The notes: a model not told the origin generated them from the letters alone. Shown: positions 53,827 through 62,965, counted from the stretch's first letter. The stretch: DNA of 64,000 nt from Ruegeria arenilitoris (GCF_013031355.1 NZ_WPZO01000001.1:248001-312000), one strand, 5' to 3'. A program made the numbers and translations.

Positions 53827-55077
53827 TCAGTGCAGGTTGGGCTGGTTGCCCACGCCTTTTTCGTCGATCATCCGGCCGGTCTGGAACCGGTCGAGGCGAT
53901 AGGCGGTGGCAACCGGGTGTGGTTCGTCCTTCGCCAGAAGATGCGCAAAGCAATGGCCTGAGGCCGGGGTCGCCTTGAACCCGCCGTAACACCAGCCACC
54001 GTTGAAATAGAGCCCTTCGACCGGGGTGCGGTCGATGATGGGCGATCCATCCATCGACATGTCCATCACGCCGCCCCACATCCGCAGCAGGCGCGCGCGC
54101 CCGATCATCGGCATCAGAGCGATACCGCCTTCGCAAACATCCTCGACCACCGGCAAGTTGCCGCGTTGGGCATAGGTGTTGTAGCCGTCGATATCGCCGC
54201 CAAAGACCAGCCCGCCCTTGTCAGACTGGCTGACGTAAAAGTGGCCCGCGCCAAAGGTGATGACGCTGGGCAGAACGGGTTTCAGGCCCTCGGATACAAA
54301 GGCCTGCAGGACGTGGCTTTCGATCGGCAGGCGCATCCCGGCCATTCCCATCACTCGGCTGGAACTGCCTGCAACCGCGCAACCCACTTTGTTCGCGCCG
54401 ATGAAGCCCTTGGTGGTCTCCACGCCCAGACATTTTCCGTTCTCGATCCGTAGACCGGTGACCTCGCAGTTCTGGATGATATCCACGCCGTGCAGGTCAG
54501 CCGACCGCGCAAAGCCCCAGGCCACCGCATCGTGGCGGGCTGTACCTGCACGTCGCTGCACCAGGCCGCCTTTGATTGGAAAGCGGGCGTCGTCGAAGTT
54601 CAGGTAGGGGTGCTCCTTGCGCACTTGGTCAGCATCCAACAGCTCGGCATCCGCGCCGTTCAGGATCATCGCATTACCACGTCGTGTATAGGCGTCGCGC
54701 TGGCCGTCGGTGTGGAACAGGTTGATGATCCCGCGTTGGCTCATCATGGCGTTGTAGTTCAGGTCTTGCTCAAGCCCTTCCCACAGCTTCATCGAGAACT
54801 CGTAAAACGGTTCGTTCCCGTCGAGCATGTAATTCGAGCGGACAATCGTCGTGTTCCGCCCCACATTGCCACCGCCGATCCAGCCTTTTTCGACCACGGC
54901 CACGTTGCGATGACCATAGACCTTGGACAAGTAGTGCGCTGTAGCAAGGCCATGGCCTCCGCCACCGATCACGACGATGTCGTAATGCGCCTTGGGTTCG
55001 GGTTCGCGCCAGACCGGTTTCCACCCTTTGTGGCCGGTAAGCGCCTCTTTGATGACTCGAAAGCCGGAATATCGCAT
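53827..55077 (-). CDS. soxB: Sarcosine oxidase-like subunit beta
   Basis: A 416-residue flavoprotein subunit of the DAO family. The dinucleotide motif is VVIGGGGHGLATAHYL (near residue 35), RNTTIVRSNYML follows, and RRAGTARHDAVAWGFA carries His182, the position at which FMN is covalently bound in characterised heterotetramers as I recall. It oxidises the N-methyl group. It leads soxBDAG, 77 bases after the stop of a LysR gene on the same strand; the LysR may be cotranscribed or the regulator of this operon. Confidence 0.93.
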   Translation of the reverse strand: MRYSGFRVIKEALTGHKGWKPVWREPEPKAHYDIVVIGGGGHGLATAHYLSKVYGHRNVAVVEKGWIGGGNVGRNTTIVRSNYMLDGNEPFYEFSMKLWEGLEQDLNYNAMMSQRGIINLFHTDGQRDAYTRRGNAMILNGADAELLDADQVRKEHPYLNFDDARFPIKGGLVQRRAGTARHDAVAWGFARSADLHGVDIIQNCEVTGLRIENGKCLGVETTKGFIGANKVGCAVAGSSSRVMGMAGMRLPIESHVLQAFVSEGLKPVLPSVITFGAGHFYVSQSDKGGLVFGGDIDGYNTYAQRGNLPVVEDVCEGGIALMPMIGRARLLRMWGGVMDMSMDGSPIIDRTPVEGLYFNGGWCYGGFKATPASGHCFAHLLAKDEPHPVATAYRLDRFQTGRMIDEKGVGNQPNLH

Positions 55078-55154
55078 GAATCGGACCTTTTTCGCCAGAA
55101 TTCACTATTCAGAGGTATTTGGATATCCTCAGATGCGACATCGGCTTGCCTGAA

Positions 55155-56018
55155 TCAGACTTGCGCGTTTGTCTCATCGCGCTGAATTTCGGTAAACCAT
55201 TGCACAAAGGCATCAACCTCGGGCGAGCGCCGTTGCACTGCAAGAAAGTACCCTTCGCTGGCCGCAGCAGAGGCATCGGATGCAAGCACGACCTGACCGG
55301 TTTGCAGGGCATGACCGGCGATCAGAGCGTTGACCAAAGCAACACCGTTACCAGTTGTGGCCAATTGCAGGGCAAGGCCATAGGAATCGACATAGAACGC
55401 AGGGGCACCGACCGGTAGATTTGTCGCTTCGGCCCACGACCCCCAATTGTCCGATGTTCCAACAGTTCCGATCAGCGGCAGGTCTTGCAGGCCGCCCGAA
55501 AGCTGTGGTGCTTTCACTGCGATCAGGTGATTGGGCCGCAGTGCTGTCGCATCCCGACCAACCTGCTTTTCAGACCCGAACCGAATCTCGACATCCGCGC
55601 GAGAAGCTGCGAATTCATCGGGCCAGATTGTACTGACGAACCGCACGGACGTATCAGAGTTTTGCTTCTGAAACTGGGGCAGTGCCGGGGAAATCACCCA
55701 TTCCAGCACACTGACTGAGGCCGCAACGGTAATATGCCGCGCCCGTTCCTCCGCCAGATAGGGCGAGGCGGCGGAATGTAACATCTCAAGCGCGGCCTCG
55801 ACCTGTGGCAGAAGCTTGCGGCCTTCGTCGGTCAGGGACAGCCCGCGCGCATGGCGGTGAAACAGCACCACGCCCAACCGGGTTTCCAACGACCTGATCT
55901 GCTGGCTGACGGCGGATTGGGTCAGCCCGATCTCCTCGGCGGCGGCAGTCGAACTGAGCCGTCGGGCCGCGGCTTCGAACGATCTGAACCAAGTCAGCGG
56001 GGGCAGGGATTTCGACAT
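55155..56018 (-). CDS. LysR-family regulator of the catabolic island
   Basis: A 287-residue GcvA-type LysR regulator: MSKSLPPLTWFRSFEAAAR, helix-turn-helix (STAAAEEIGLTQSAVSQQIRSLE) and effector domain (VSVLEWVISPALPQFQKQN). It sits between the sox operon (same strand, 77 bases downstream) and the divergent DUF1185-to-DUF1989 operon, with an AT-rich palindrome in the divergent region, so it may control both. I use ATG 56018; an earlier ATG at 56042 adds 8 residues and would overlap the palindrome. Confidence 0.9.
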   Translation of the reverse strand: MSKSLPPLTWFRSFEAAARRLSSTAAAEEIGLTQSAVSQQIRSLETRLGVVLFHRHARGLSLTDEGRKLLPQVEAALEMLHSAASPYLAEERARHITVAASVSVLEWVISPALPQFQKQNSDTSVRFVSTIWPDEFAASRADVEIRFGSEKQVGRDATALRPNHLIAVKAPQLSGGLQDLPLIGTVGTSDNWGSWAEATNLPVGAPAFYVDSYGLALQLATTGNGVALVNALIAGHALQTGQVVLASDASAAASEGYFLAVQRRSPEVDAFVQWFTEIQRDETNAQV

Positions 56019-56030
56019 TGGTAACCTACA

Positions 56031-56047
56031 TATTAGAGTCATTAATA
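56031..56047. promoter_or_regulatory. Candidate LysR operator of the N-heterocycle operon
   Basis: TATTA and TAATA form a perfect inverted repeat with 7 bases between, in a GC-rich genome and inside the 108-base divergent region upstream of the LysR and DUF1185 genes. This is the likely binding site of the LysR regulator and would sit near the -35 of both promoters. Confidence 0.45.
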
Positions 56048-56126
56048 CCTAAGACCGAAGTTCTTTCGTTTGTCAAAGCGGCCCCTGGGCGAGGATAGTT
56101 TGTCAACGACAGAAAAGGGGGCGCCT

Positions 56127-56726
56127 GTGGAGCCAAATATTCGGAAAATCGTGACCTATGACGAAGAGGTTCTGGTCGAAGGATTTCGCAAGGCCGAGCG
56201 CCCGTGGCGGATGTTCGCAGTGGCCGCAGTGGTGTCGAACCCGTGGGCGGGCCGCTATGTCGAAGACCTGCGCCCCGAGATTCTGAGTTTTGCCCCGATC
56301 CTGGGCGAAGAACTGACCAGTCGGATGATCGCTTTGGCGGGCAGCGGTGATGCCATCGAAGCCTATGGCAAGGCCGCCGTTGTGGGGCTGGATGGCGAGG
56401 TCGAGCACGCCTCGGGCCTGATCCATACGCTGCATTTCGGCAATCACTTCCGGCAGGCAGTGGCGGCGAAATCCTACCTGTCCTTCACCAACACACGTGG
56501 TCCGGCAAACGCGCCGATCATGGTGCCGTTGATGGACAAGAACGATGCGGGTCGTCGGTCTCACTACCTGACGCTGCAATTCGCCATTCCCGATGCACCG
56601 CGCGCGGATGAGGTGGTGATCGTGCTGGGCGGTGCAACCTCGGGGCGGCCTCATCATCGGATCGGAGACCGGTATCAGGACTTGAAGGATCTGGGTCATG
56701 ACGTGGACAACCCGGCCTCGGTCTGA
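56127..56726 (+). CDS. DUF1185 (amino acid synthesis family) protein
   Basis: A 199-residue protein matching the DUF1185 family (the AA_synth name says nothing firm about function). Landmarks are IRKIVTYDEEVLVEG, AVAAVVSNPWAGRY, GKAAVVGLDGEVEHASGLIHT and VVIVLGGATSGRPHHRIGD. GTG 56127 has a GGGG site 8 bases before it and gives the family-typical start; TTG codons at 56070 and 56100 are alternatives. It is the first gene of the operon and overlaps the hydrolase gene by 29 bases. A role with the ring-cleavage enzymes is inferred from position. Confidence 0.82.
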   Translation: MEPNIRKIVTYDEEVLVEGFRKAERPWRMFAVAAVVSNPWAGRYVEDLRPEILSFAPILGEELTSRMIALAGSGDAIEAYGKAAVVGLDGEVEHASGLIHTLHFGNHFRQAVAAKSYLSFTNTRGPANAPIMVPLMDKNDAGRRSHYLTLQFAIPDAPRADEVVIVLGGATSGRPHHRIGDRYQDLKDLGHDVDNPASV

Positions 56727-57477
56727 ATACGGCGAACTGGCCGCGATTGACGCGGGCACGGGGCCTCTGGTCGTTCTTTTGCACGGCGTCGGCTTGCGGG
56801 CCGAGGCGTGGGGCGCACAGATCGAACCGCTGGCCTCTGCCGGGTATCGCGTACTGTGCCCGGATATGCCCGGGCATGGCGAAACGCCGCTCACTGCGGT
56901 CGACGGGCTGGACAGCTATGCCGCGCCGGTTGCCGCGTTGATACATGAACCCGCCGTATTGATCGGGCATTCGATGGGGGCGCTGATTGCGACCTACATC
57001 GCGGCCTCGGGAAACCCGAACATCAAAGGCGTTGCCGCCCTGAATGCAATTTTTCAGCGGCCGGAGGCAGCCCGAAAAGCGGTCCTGTCGCGGGCGTATG
57101 CGTTGGATGAAACGCAATCGAACGATCCGACGGTCACTCTGCAACGGTGGTTTGCCGAGGAGGCGTCAGCGGAACGCGACGCCTGCGCGCGCTGGCTGCA
57201 AGAGGTCGATCCGCGAGCCTATAAGGCCGCCTACACGGTGTTCGCCGAAAGCGATGGGCCGTCGGGCGCGCAATTGGCAGCAATAAAATGCCCGGCCTTG
57301 TTTCTGACTGGCGCGGATGAGCCGAACTCAACCCCTCAAATGTCGCGCGACATGGCCGGGTTGGCGCCACGGGGACAGGCCGAAATCATCCCGAACGCGG
57401 CGCATATGATGCCGATGACCCATGCAGATGCGGTCAACGCCGTCCTGTTGCGCTTTCTGCAGGAGTGTTTGCCATGA
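56698..57477 (+). CDS. Alpha/beta hydrolase of the N-heterocycle operon (serine type)
   Basis: A 259-residue alpha/beta hydrolase. The oxyanion motif is VVLLHGVGLRAEAW, the nucleophile serine lies in VLIGHSMGALIA, the acid is in LTGADEPNS and the base is in IPNAAHMMPMTH. Homologous enzymes hydrolyse acyl-aminomethylene-succinates in pyridoxine and trigonelline breakdown (TgnD type), which fits the flavin monooxygenase and aldehyde dehydrogenase encoded downstream. It overlaps the reductase gene by ATGA. The exact substrate is inferred. Confidence 0.88.
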   Translation: MTWTTRPRSEYGELAAIDAGTGPLVVLLHGVGLRAEAWGAQIEPLASAGYRVLCPDMPGHGETPLTAVDGLDSYAAPVAALIHEPAVLIGHSMGALIATYIAASGNPNIKGVAALNAIFQRPEAARKAVLSRAYALDETQSNDPTVTLQRWFAEEASAERDACARWLQEVDPRAYKAAYTVFAESDGPSGAQLAAIKCPALFLTGADEPNSTPQMSRDMAGLAPRGQAEIIPNAAHMMPMTHADAVNAVLLRFLQECLP

Positions 57478-58382
57478 CGATGCTTGACCCAAGAGCCCTG
57501 CGTGATGCCTTTGGCAGCTTCATGACTGGTGTGACAGTGGTGACAACACGTGACGCAACCGGCGCTCCGGTCGGATTCACGGCCAATTCCTTTTCCTCGG
57601 TGTCCCTTGATCCGCCGCTGTTGCTGGTCTGTCCGGGCAAGTTCCTGTCCAGCTATGAGGTTTTTACCAACTGCCGACACTTCGCCGTCAATATTCTTGC
57701 CGAGGGTCAACAGGACGTCTCGAACACCTTTGCCGGATACAAGGGAGATCGCTTCGCGAAAGTGGCTCACCGGAACGGTTTGCACAATCTGCCGCTGATC
57801 GACGGAGCGCTGGCGCAGTTCTGTTGCGAAACGCATCAGGCCGTCCCGGCGGGCGACCACACCGTTCTAATGGGACGGGTGCTTGAGTTCTCGCACGCTG
57901 CGGGTGACGGCCTTGGTTATGTAAGCGGCTCGTATTTCAGCCTTGGGTTGGAGCGTGAGATCGACTCGAAAGTGCCGACGCTTTGCGGAGCTATCATCGT
58001 TTCAGGTGACAAGGTTCTGCTGGAGCATCATGACGGGCATTTGCGTCCCGTCCAGGTCGCGGGGGCCGAACCCGGTGGCCAGCGAAACAGGCTGGCACAG
58101 GGGTTGGCCGAGCGGGGCATTCAGGCGCGGATCGATCAGGTCTATTCCGCGTTCAATGATGTGGACACCAAGCTGCACTACACTTTCTTTCTGGCATCGG
58201 CCGAACAGGCCGCACCGCCCGAAAACACCCGTTGGGTCGCGGTCGAGGACCTGCCCAACTTGACCTATGTCACACCTGGCATTCACCACATGATGACCCG
58301 CTTTGCGCGCGAGGCCCAGACCGGCGATTTCGCCCTCTATCTGGGCGACGCAGAGCGGGGCGACATTCACAGTTTTCGCTAA
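57474..58382 (+). CDS. Flavin reductase fused to a degenerate Nudix-like domain
   Basis: A 302-residue protein. Residues 1-163 are an NADH:flavin reductase-like split-barrel (AFGSFMTGVTVVTT, GFTANSFSSVSLDPPLLLV and GDHTVLMGRVLEF). Residues 165-302 form a Nudix-like fold (LCGAIIVSGDKVLLEHHDGH start). The Nudix box near 198-216 reads GAEPGGQRNRLAQGLAERG, so most catalytic Glu residues of the REUxEE motif are missing. The domain probably binds a nucleotide or flavin without hydrolysing it. The reductase would feed FMNH2 to the monooxygenase encoded next. Start ATG 57474 overlaps the previous stop and follows GGAG. Confidence 0.88.
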   Translation: MTMLDPRALRDAFGSFMTGVTVVTTRDATGAPVGFTANSFSSVSLDPPLLLVCPGKFLSSYEVFTNCRHFAVNILAEGQQDVSNTFAGYKGDRFAKVAHRNGLHNLPLIDGALAQFCCETHQAVPAGDHTVLMGRVLEFSHAAGDGLGYVSGSYFSLGLEREIDSKVPTLCGAIIVSGDKVLLEHHDGHLRPVQVAGAEPGGQRNRLAQGLAERGIQARIDQVYSAFNDVDTKLHYTFFLASAEQAAPPENTRWVAVEDLPNLTYVTPGIHHMMTRFAREAQTGDFALYLGDAERGDIHSFR

Positions 58383-58391
58383 AGGAGCCGG

Positions 58392-59429
58392 ATGATGGAG
58401 TTTTCTCTGTTTGCCCATATGGAGCGTCTGACGCCCGACCAGCCTCATGACGTTCTCTACGACGAATTCGTGGGTCTGGCGAAGATGGCCGACGAGGGCG
58501 GCATGCGCGCGGTCTGGACTGGTGAACATCACGGGATGGAATTCACCATTGCGCCTAACCCGTTCTTGCCTCTGGTCGATCTGGCGCACCACACCAAAAA
58601 CGTTCGCCTTGGCACCGGCACCGTGATCGCGCCGTTCTGGCATCCGATCAAACTTGCGGGCGAGGCCGCGGCGGCGGACCAGATCACAAAGGGCCGCATC
58701 GAGTTGGGGGTCGCACGCGGGGCGTATTCGTTTGAATATGAGCGTCTGGCGCCGGGCATGGATGCGTGGGAGGCCGGTCAAAAGATGCGCGAATCCACGC
58801 CTCTGCTGCCGAAGATCTGGGAAGGCGACTGTTCGCACGAGGGCGAGTTCTATTCCTTCCCGGCGACGACCTCGGCCCCGAAACCGCTGCAGGATGGTGG
58901 ACCTCCGATCTGGATCGCGGCGCGTGATCCCAATAGTCACGAGTTCGGCGTGCACAACGGGTTCAACATTCAGGTCACACCGCTGTGGCAGGGGATGGAA
59001 GAGATCGAGACTCTGATGGGCCGTTTCAACGATGCCTGCGACAGCTATGCCGGGCCGCGCCCCAAAATCATGCTGCTGCACCACACCTACGTCGGCAAAG
59101 ACGACGCTGATGTTGCGCAAGGGGTCGAGGATTTACGGCGCTATTACAACTACTTCGGCGCTTGGTTCCTGAACAAGCGACCCATTCAGCAGGGGTTGAT
59201 CGAACCGATCTCTCCTGAGGAAATGGACGCAAATCCGATGTACACCACCGAGAAGCTGGGCCAGGACCTGACCGTCGGGACGGCGCAGCAGGTGATCGAC
59301 CGGATCAAACGCTATGAGGATCTGGGCTATGATGAGTTTTCGTTCTGGGTCGACAGTGGCATGACCAACGACCGCAAACGCGCCTCGCTGGCGCGGTTCA
59401 TCGACGACGTCATGCCAGCCTTTCAGTGA
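58392..59429 (+). CDS. Luciferase-like flavin monooxygenase (LLM class)
   Basis: A 345-residue TIM-barrel LLM oxygenase. It begins MEFSLFAHMERL, and has the family segments AVWTGEHHGMEF, LGTGTVIAPFWHP, RIELGVARGAY and IWIAARDPNSHEFG. It uses reduced FMN supplied by the adjacent reductase. In the trigonelline pathway such an oxygenase (TgnB) opens the pyridinium ring. A GGAG site precedes the ATG. This is the key candidate for ring cleavage in the operon; which N-heterocycle it attacks is unknown. Confidence 0.92.
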   Translation: MMEFSLFAHMERLTPDQPHDVLYDEFVGLAKMADEGGMRAVWTGEHHGMEFTIAPNPFLPLVDLAHHTKNVRLGTGTVIAPFWHPIKLAGEAAAADQITKGRIELGVARGAYSFEYERLAPGMDAWEAGQKMRESTPLLPKIWEGDCSHEGEFYSFPATTSAPKPLQDGGPPIWIAARDPNSHEFGVHNGFNIQVTPLWQGMEEIETLMGRFNDACDSYAGPRPKIMLLHHTYVGKDDADVAQGVEDLRRYYNYFGAWFLNKRPIQQGLIEPISPEEMDANPMYTTEKLGQDLTVGTAQQVIDRIKRYEDLGYDEFSFWVDSGMTNDRKRASLARFIDDVMPAFQ

Positions 59430-59437
59430 GGATCACT

Positions 59438-60916
59438 ATGGGAAACCTACCACATTTTCAGCTGTTCATTGATGGGGATTGGACCGAGGGGTCGGATGGT
59501 CAGGTCATGACATCCGAGAACCCAGCGACCGGGCAGGGGTGGGCCACTTTTGCCTGCGCCTCGGCCGGTGATGTCGATCGCGCAATTGCCGCAGCCAAAC
59601 GGGTTCTTGACGATCCGACATGGCGCGACATGACGCAAACCGCGCGGGGAAAGCTGCTGTATCGTCTGGCCGATCTGGTGGCGGAAAATGCCAGACGATT
59701 GGGAGAATTGGAGACCACAGACAGCGGCAAGCTGCTGGCAGAGACTTCGGCGCAGACGGGATATGTTGCGGACTATTACCGTTATTTCGCAGGGCTGGCG
59801 GATAAGATCGAAGGCACAGTTCTGCCCATCGACAAGCCCGACATGCACGTTTTCACAACGCGAGAACCGATCGGCGTTGTGGCGGCCATCGTGCCGTGGA
59901 ATGCGCAGATGTTCCTGACGGCCACAAAACTGGGTCCGGCCTTGGCCGCGGGGTGTTCGGTGGTGCTGAAAGCCTCGGAAATCGCGCCTGCGCCGATGCT
60001 GGAGTTTGCGCGTCTGATCGAACAGGCCGGGTTTCCGCCCGGCGTCGTCTCGGTCATCACCGGCGACGCCGAGAATTGCGCCATTCCGTTGACCCGCCAT
60101 CCAGATGTCGACCGGATTGCCTTTACCGGAGGGCCGGAAACCGCGCGGCATGTGGTGCGCAACTCGGCCGAGAACTTTGCGGTGACTTCGTTAGAGCTGG
60201 GCGGCAAGTCCCCGATCCTTGTGTTCGATGACGCTGATCTGGACGGCGCGGCAAACGGGCTGATCGCAGGGAACTTTGGCGCTTCGGGTCAAAGCTGTGT
60301 GGCGGGGACGCGCGGGCTGGTGCATCGGTCCATTCTGGAGCCGTTGATCGAACGGATAGAACAGAAAGCCAGCGCCATTCGGTTGGGCGATCCGCTGCAC
60401 TCTGATACGCATGTCGGCCCGCTCTGTACCGCTGCTCAGGTACGCAAGATTGAGGCGACCTTGGCTGCGGCGCAGGGGCAGGGCGCGGTGATCCGATTTG
60501 GCGGTGCGCCTGCGGATCGTCCGGGCAACTACATGAGGCCGACACTGGTTCAATGCGCCTCACCCGAGACCGAAACGCTGAAGGTTGAGATGTTCGGACC
60601 CGTGATGTCTCTGCTGCCTTTCGACACCGAAGACGAGGCCATCGCGTTGGCAAACAGCACGCCCTACGGTTTGGGTTCGGGGGTCTTCACGCAGAATCTG
60701 GCGCGGGCGCATCGGGTGTCAAAACGCATCAAGGCAGGGATCTGCTGGGTGAATACCTACCGAGCGATCTCTCCGATTGCGCCTTTTGGCGGGTTCAATC
60801 AGTCGGGCTATGGGCGGGAAGCTGGGGTCGAGGCGATCCTCGACTATACCCGAACCAAGACAACCTGGATCAGCACCGCGCAAGAGCCGATGGCGAACCC
60901 GTTTGTAATGCGTTAA
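59438..60916 (+). CDS. Aldehyde dehydrogenase of the N-heterocycle operon
   Basis: A 492-residue NAD(P)-dependent aldehyde dehydrogenase with the catalytic glutamate in SLELGGKSPILVF and catalytic Cys287 in GASGQSCVAGTRG. The cofactor segment IVPWNAQMFLTATKLGPAL and the C-terminal PFGGFNQSGYGREAG are standard. In the Tgn pathway an ALDH (TgnC) oxidises the ring-opened aldehyde. ATG 59438 follows GAGGA; a GTG at 59426 overlaps the previous stop and is less likely. Confidence 0.93.
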   Translation: MGNLPHFQLFIDGDWTEGSDGQVMTSENPATGQGWATFACASAGDVDRAIAAAKRVLDDPTWRDMTQTARGKLLYRLADLVAENARRLGELETTDSGKLLAETSAQTGYVADYYRYFAGLADKIEGTVLPIDKPDMHVFTTREPIGVVAAIVPWNAQMFLTATKLGPALAAGCSVVLKASEIAPAPMLEFARLIEQAGFPPGVVSVITGDAENCAIPLTRHPDVDRIAFTGGPETARHVVRNSAENFAVTSLELGGKSPILVFDDADLDGAANGLIAGNFGASGQSCVAGTRGLVHRSILEPLIERIEQKASAIRLGDPLHSDTHVGPLCTAAQVRKIEATLAAAQGQGAVIRFGGAPADRPGNYMRPTLVQCASPETETLKVEMFGPVMSLLPFDTEDEAIALANSTPYGLGSGVFTQNLARAHRVSKRIKAGICWVNTYRAISPIAPFGGFNQSGYGREAGVEAILDYTRTKTTWISTAQEPMANPFVMR

Positions 60917-60944
60917 GCCTGTGTAAACGCAGGGGAGGGCGCTC

Positions 60945-61811
60945 ATGAAACTGGAAAAACCAAACTTCGCGGCACCAGCGGACGCGGAGGAGCGCAAGGT
61001 CATTCCTCCGGTCATCTGCTACCCGCCCGAGACGTTGGAGCAACCGGATATGGCTGCACTGACCACGCTGCGGAATGGGGCCAGCAAAACCGCCGAGGCC
61101 ATCGCAGCGCCGCGGGATGCCGCCTGCATCGACGTGCCTGCTGGGGCGTTTGTTCGGGTGTTGTCGGTCGATGGCCCTCAGGTCGGCGACCTGAATATGT
61201 GGAACAAACACGACCTGACCGAGCGGTTTTATTCCGGCAAGACCCGCGCCCTGCATGGGACCCACCTGTCGACCGGAGACCGTATGTGGTCGAGCTTTCC
61301 CAATATGCGCCCGATGGCGACCATCGTGAACGACACGCTGGACTGGTATGGGTTCGATGCCTTTGGCGGTTCGGTCCATGACGTGATCGGCACGCGCTGT
61401 GATCCCTATACCGGGCGGTTGCTGTCGGGCGATGACTATCACTATTGCTGCCATTCCAACCTGACCCGCGCGTTGGCCAGCCATTGCGATCTACCGCTGC
61501 ACGAGGCCGAGATGCTGGTCCATGATGTGCTCAATGTCTTCATGTGCACCGGCTTCACACGCGACACCGGCCAGTACTTCATGAAGGCCAGTCCGGTGCG
61601 TCCGGGGGACTACCTGGAATTCTACGCCGAGATCGACCTGATCGTTGGGCTCTCGGCCTGTCCCGGAGGCGATTGTTCGTCCGAGCACTCCTCGGACGTC
61701 GCCGCCTGTTACCCGTTGGTGATGGAGGTCTATGATCCGGGCGAAGACGCCCGCGCGGCGCATGTTCAGCCGCCGCGATCCGCCTATGACCGGACACATG
61801 GAGCGGGTTAA
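60945..61811 (+). CDS. DUF1989 (urea carboxylase-associated) protein
   Basis: A 288-residue DUF1989 protein. The conserved core has GDLNMWNKHD, YHYCCHSNLTRAL and LSACPGGDCSSEHSSD, in which cysteines and histidines look like metal ligands. Relatives are encoded beside urea or guanidine carboxylase and related amide-hydrolysis genes; no urea-type carboxylase is present here. It is the last plus-strand gene of the operon, 28 bases after the aldehyde dehydrogenase gene, and overlaps the convergent M20 gene by 4 bases. The reaction is unknown. Confidence 0.88.
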   Translation: MKLEKPNFAAPADAEERKVIPPVICYPPETLEQPDMAALTTLRNGASKTAEAIAAPRDAACIDVPAGAFVRVLSVDGPQVGDLNMWNKHDLTERFYSGKTRALHGTHLSTGDRMWSSFPNMRPMATIVNDTLDWYGFDAFGGSVHDVIGTRCDPYTGRLLSGDDYHYCCHSNLTRALASHCDLPLHEAEMLVHDVLNVFMCTGFTRDTGQYFMKASPVRPGDYLEFYAEIDLIVGLSACPGGDCSSEHSSDVAACYPLVMEVYDPGEDARAAHVQPPRSAYDRTHGAG

Positions 61812-62965
61812 GACGTCAGGCGACGCCTCAAACGGTCCAGCATCCGGCAGCACAGGTCGAGCTGTTCGATCTCGACATATTCATCCGCTTTGTGCGCCTG
61901 CGTGATCGAACCCGGCCCGCAGACAATTGCATGCACGCCCAGTTGCTGGAACAACCCGGCTTCGGTGGCAAAGGCGACAACGCCGGTGCCGTTCGCGCCG
62001 GTCAATTCGGCGACCAATTCGCGGGCGGTGTTTTCGTCCATGGGTTCAAGTCCCTGAACCTCGGCGACCGCCTCCTGCGTGATGTTAGCCTCGGGGTGGA
62101 CCGCCTGCATGTCGGGCAGCAGCGTGTGTTGCACATAGTCCGACAGGGTTTTGCGCACCAGTTCCGCATCGCTGGATTGAACGGGGCGCATTTCCCACGC
62201 AACTTCGGCCTTGCTAGCGATCACGTTATGAGCAACGCCGCCCGAGATGCGCCCGACATTGACCGTGGTCCACGGTGGCTCGAACGGGCTGCCCTTCGGT
62301 GCGCGGGATTTCAGGATGTGGCGCAATTCCAGCAGCTTGCCGATATAGCGCGCCGCGTATTCTGCGGCATTCACACCGTCATCCGGGGCCGAGCTGTGGC
62401 CTTCGAGGCCGACAAAGCTGGTGGTGTATTCGAAGCAACCCTTATGCCCCTCGATCACCCGCATCTCGGTAGGTTCGCCAATGATGGCGATATCCGGAAC
62501 GATACCGCGCTTGGACAGGTCGTCCACGAGGTTCTGTGCGCCCAGGCAGCCGGTTTCCTCGTCATAGGTAAAGGCAAAATGAAGCGGTTGGGTAAGTTTG
62601 CTGATGTCCAGCGTCTCGGCAAAGGCCAGTGCTGCGGCGATGAAGCCTTTCATGTCACAGGTGCCGCGACCATAAAGTCGACCGTCCTTCTCGGTCATCT
62701 GAAATGGGTCGGTGGTCCAGTCTTGATCTGCCACCGGAACCACATCCGTGTGGCCGGACAGCAGGATGCCTCCGGGCATGTTCGGCCCCAGCGTAGCAAA
62801 GACATTCGCCTTGGCTCCGGTCGCATCCCGCGTTTCGATGCAGAGCGCGCCCAGCGCCTCCAGCCGTTCGGTCAGATAGCGGATGATCTCAAGGTTGCTG
62901 TCGGTGGACACCGTTTCAAAGGCGATCAGGTCGGCAAGGATTTCGGTGGTTCTCAGCAGGGTCAT
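61808..62965 (-). CDS. M20-family deacetylase, ArgE-like
   Basis: A 385-residue zinc hydrolase of the ArgE/DapE family. Metal and catalytic residues appear in SGHTDVVPV, GRGTCDMKGF, TYDEETGC, IGEPTEM and the late histidine of ITQAHKADEYV. It removes acyl groups from amino acids, acetylornithine being the type substrate. Its start overlaps the M24 gene stop (ATGA), so the two act together. Position next to an ectoine-hydrolase-like gene suggests an N-acetyl amino acid that this enzyme would free, but this is inference. Confidence 0.88.
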   Translation of the reverse strand: MTLLRTTEILADLIAFETVSTDSNLEIIRYLTERLEALGALCIETRDATGAKANVFATLGPNMPGGILLSGHTDVVPVADQDWTTDPFQMTEKDGRLYGRGTCDMKGFIAAALAFAETLDISKLTQPLHFAFTYDEETGCLGAQNLVDDLSKRGIVPDIAIIGEPTEMRVIEGHKGCFEYTTSFVGLEGHSSAPDDGVNAAEYAARYIGKLLELRHILKSRAPKGSPFEPPWTTVNVGRISGGVAHNVIASKAEVAWEMRPVQSSDAELVRKTLSDYVQHTLLPDMQAVHPEANITQEAVAEVQGLEPMDENTARELVAELTGANGTGVVAFATEAGLFQQLGVHAIVCGPGSITQAHKADEYVEIEQLDLCCRMLDRLRRRLTS

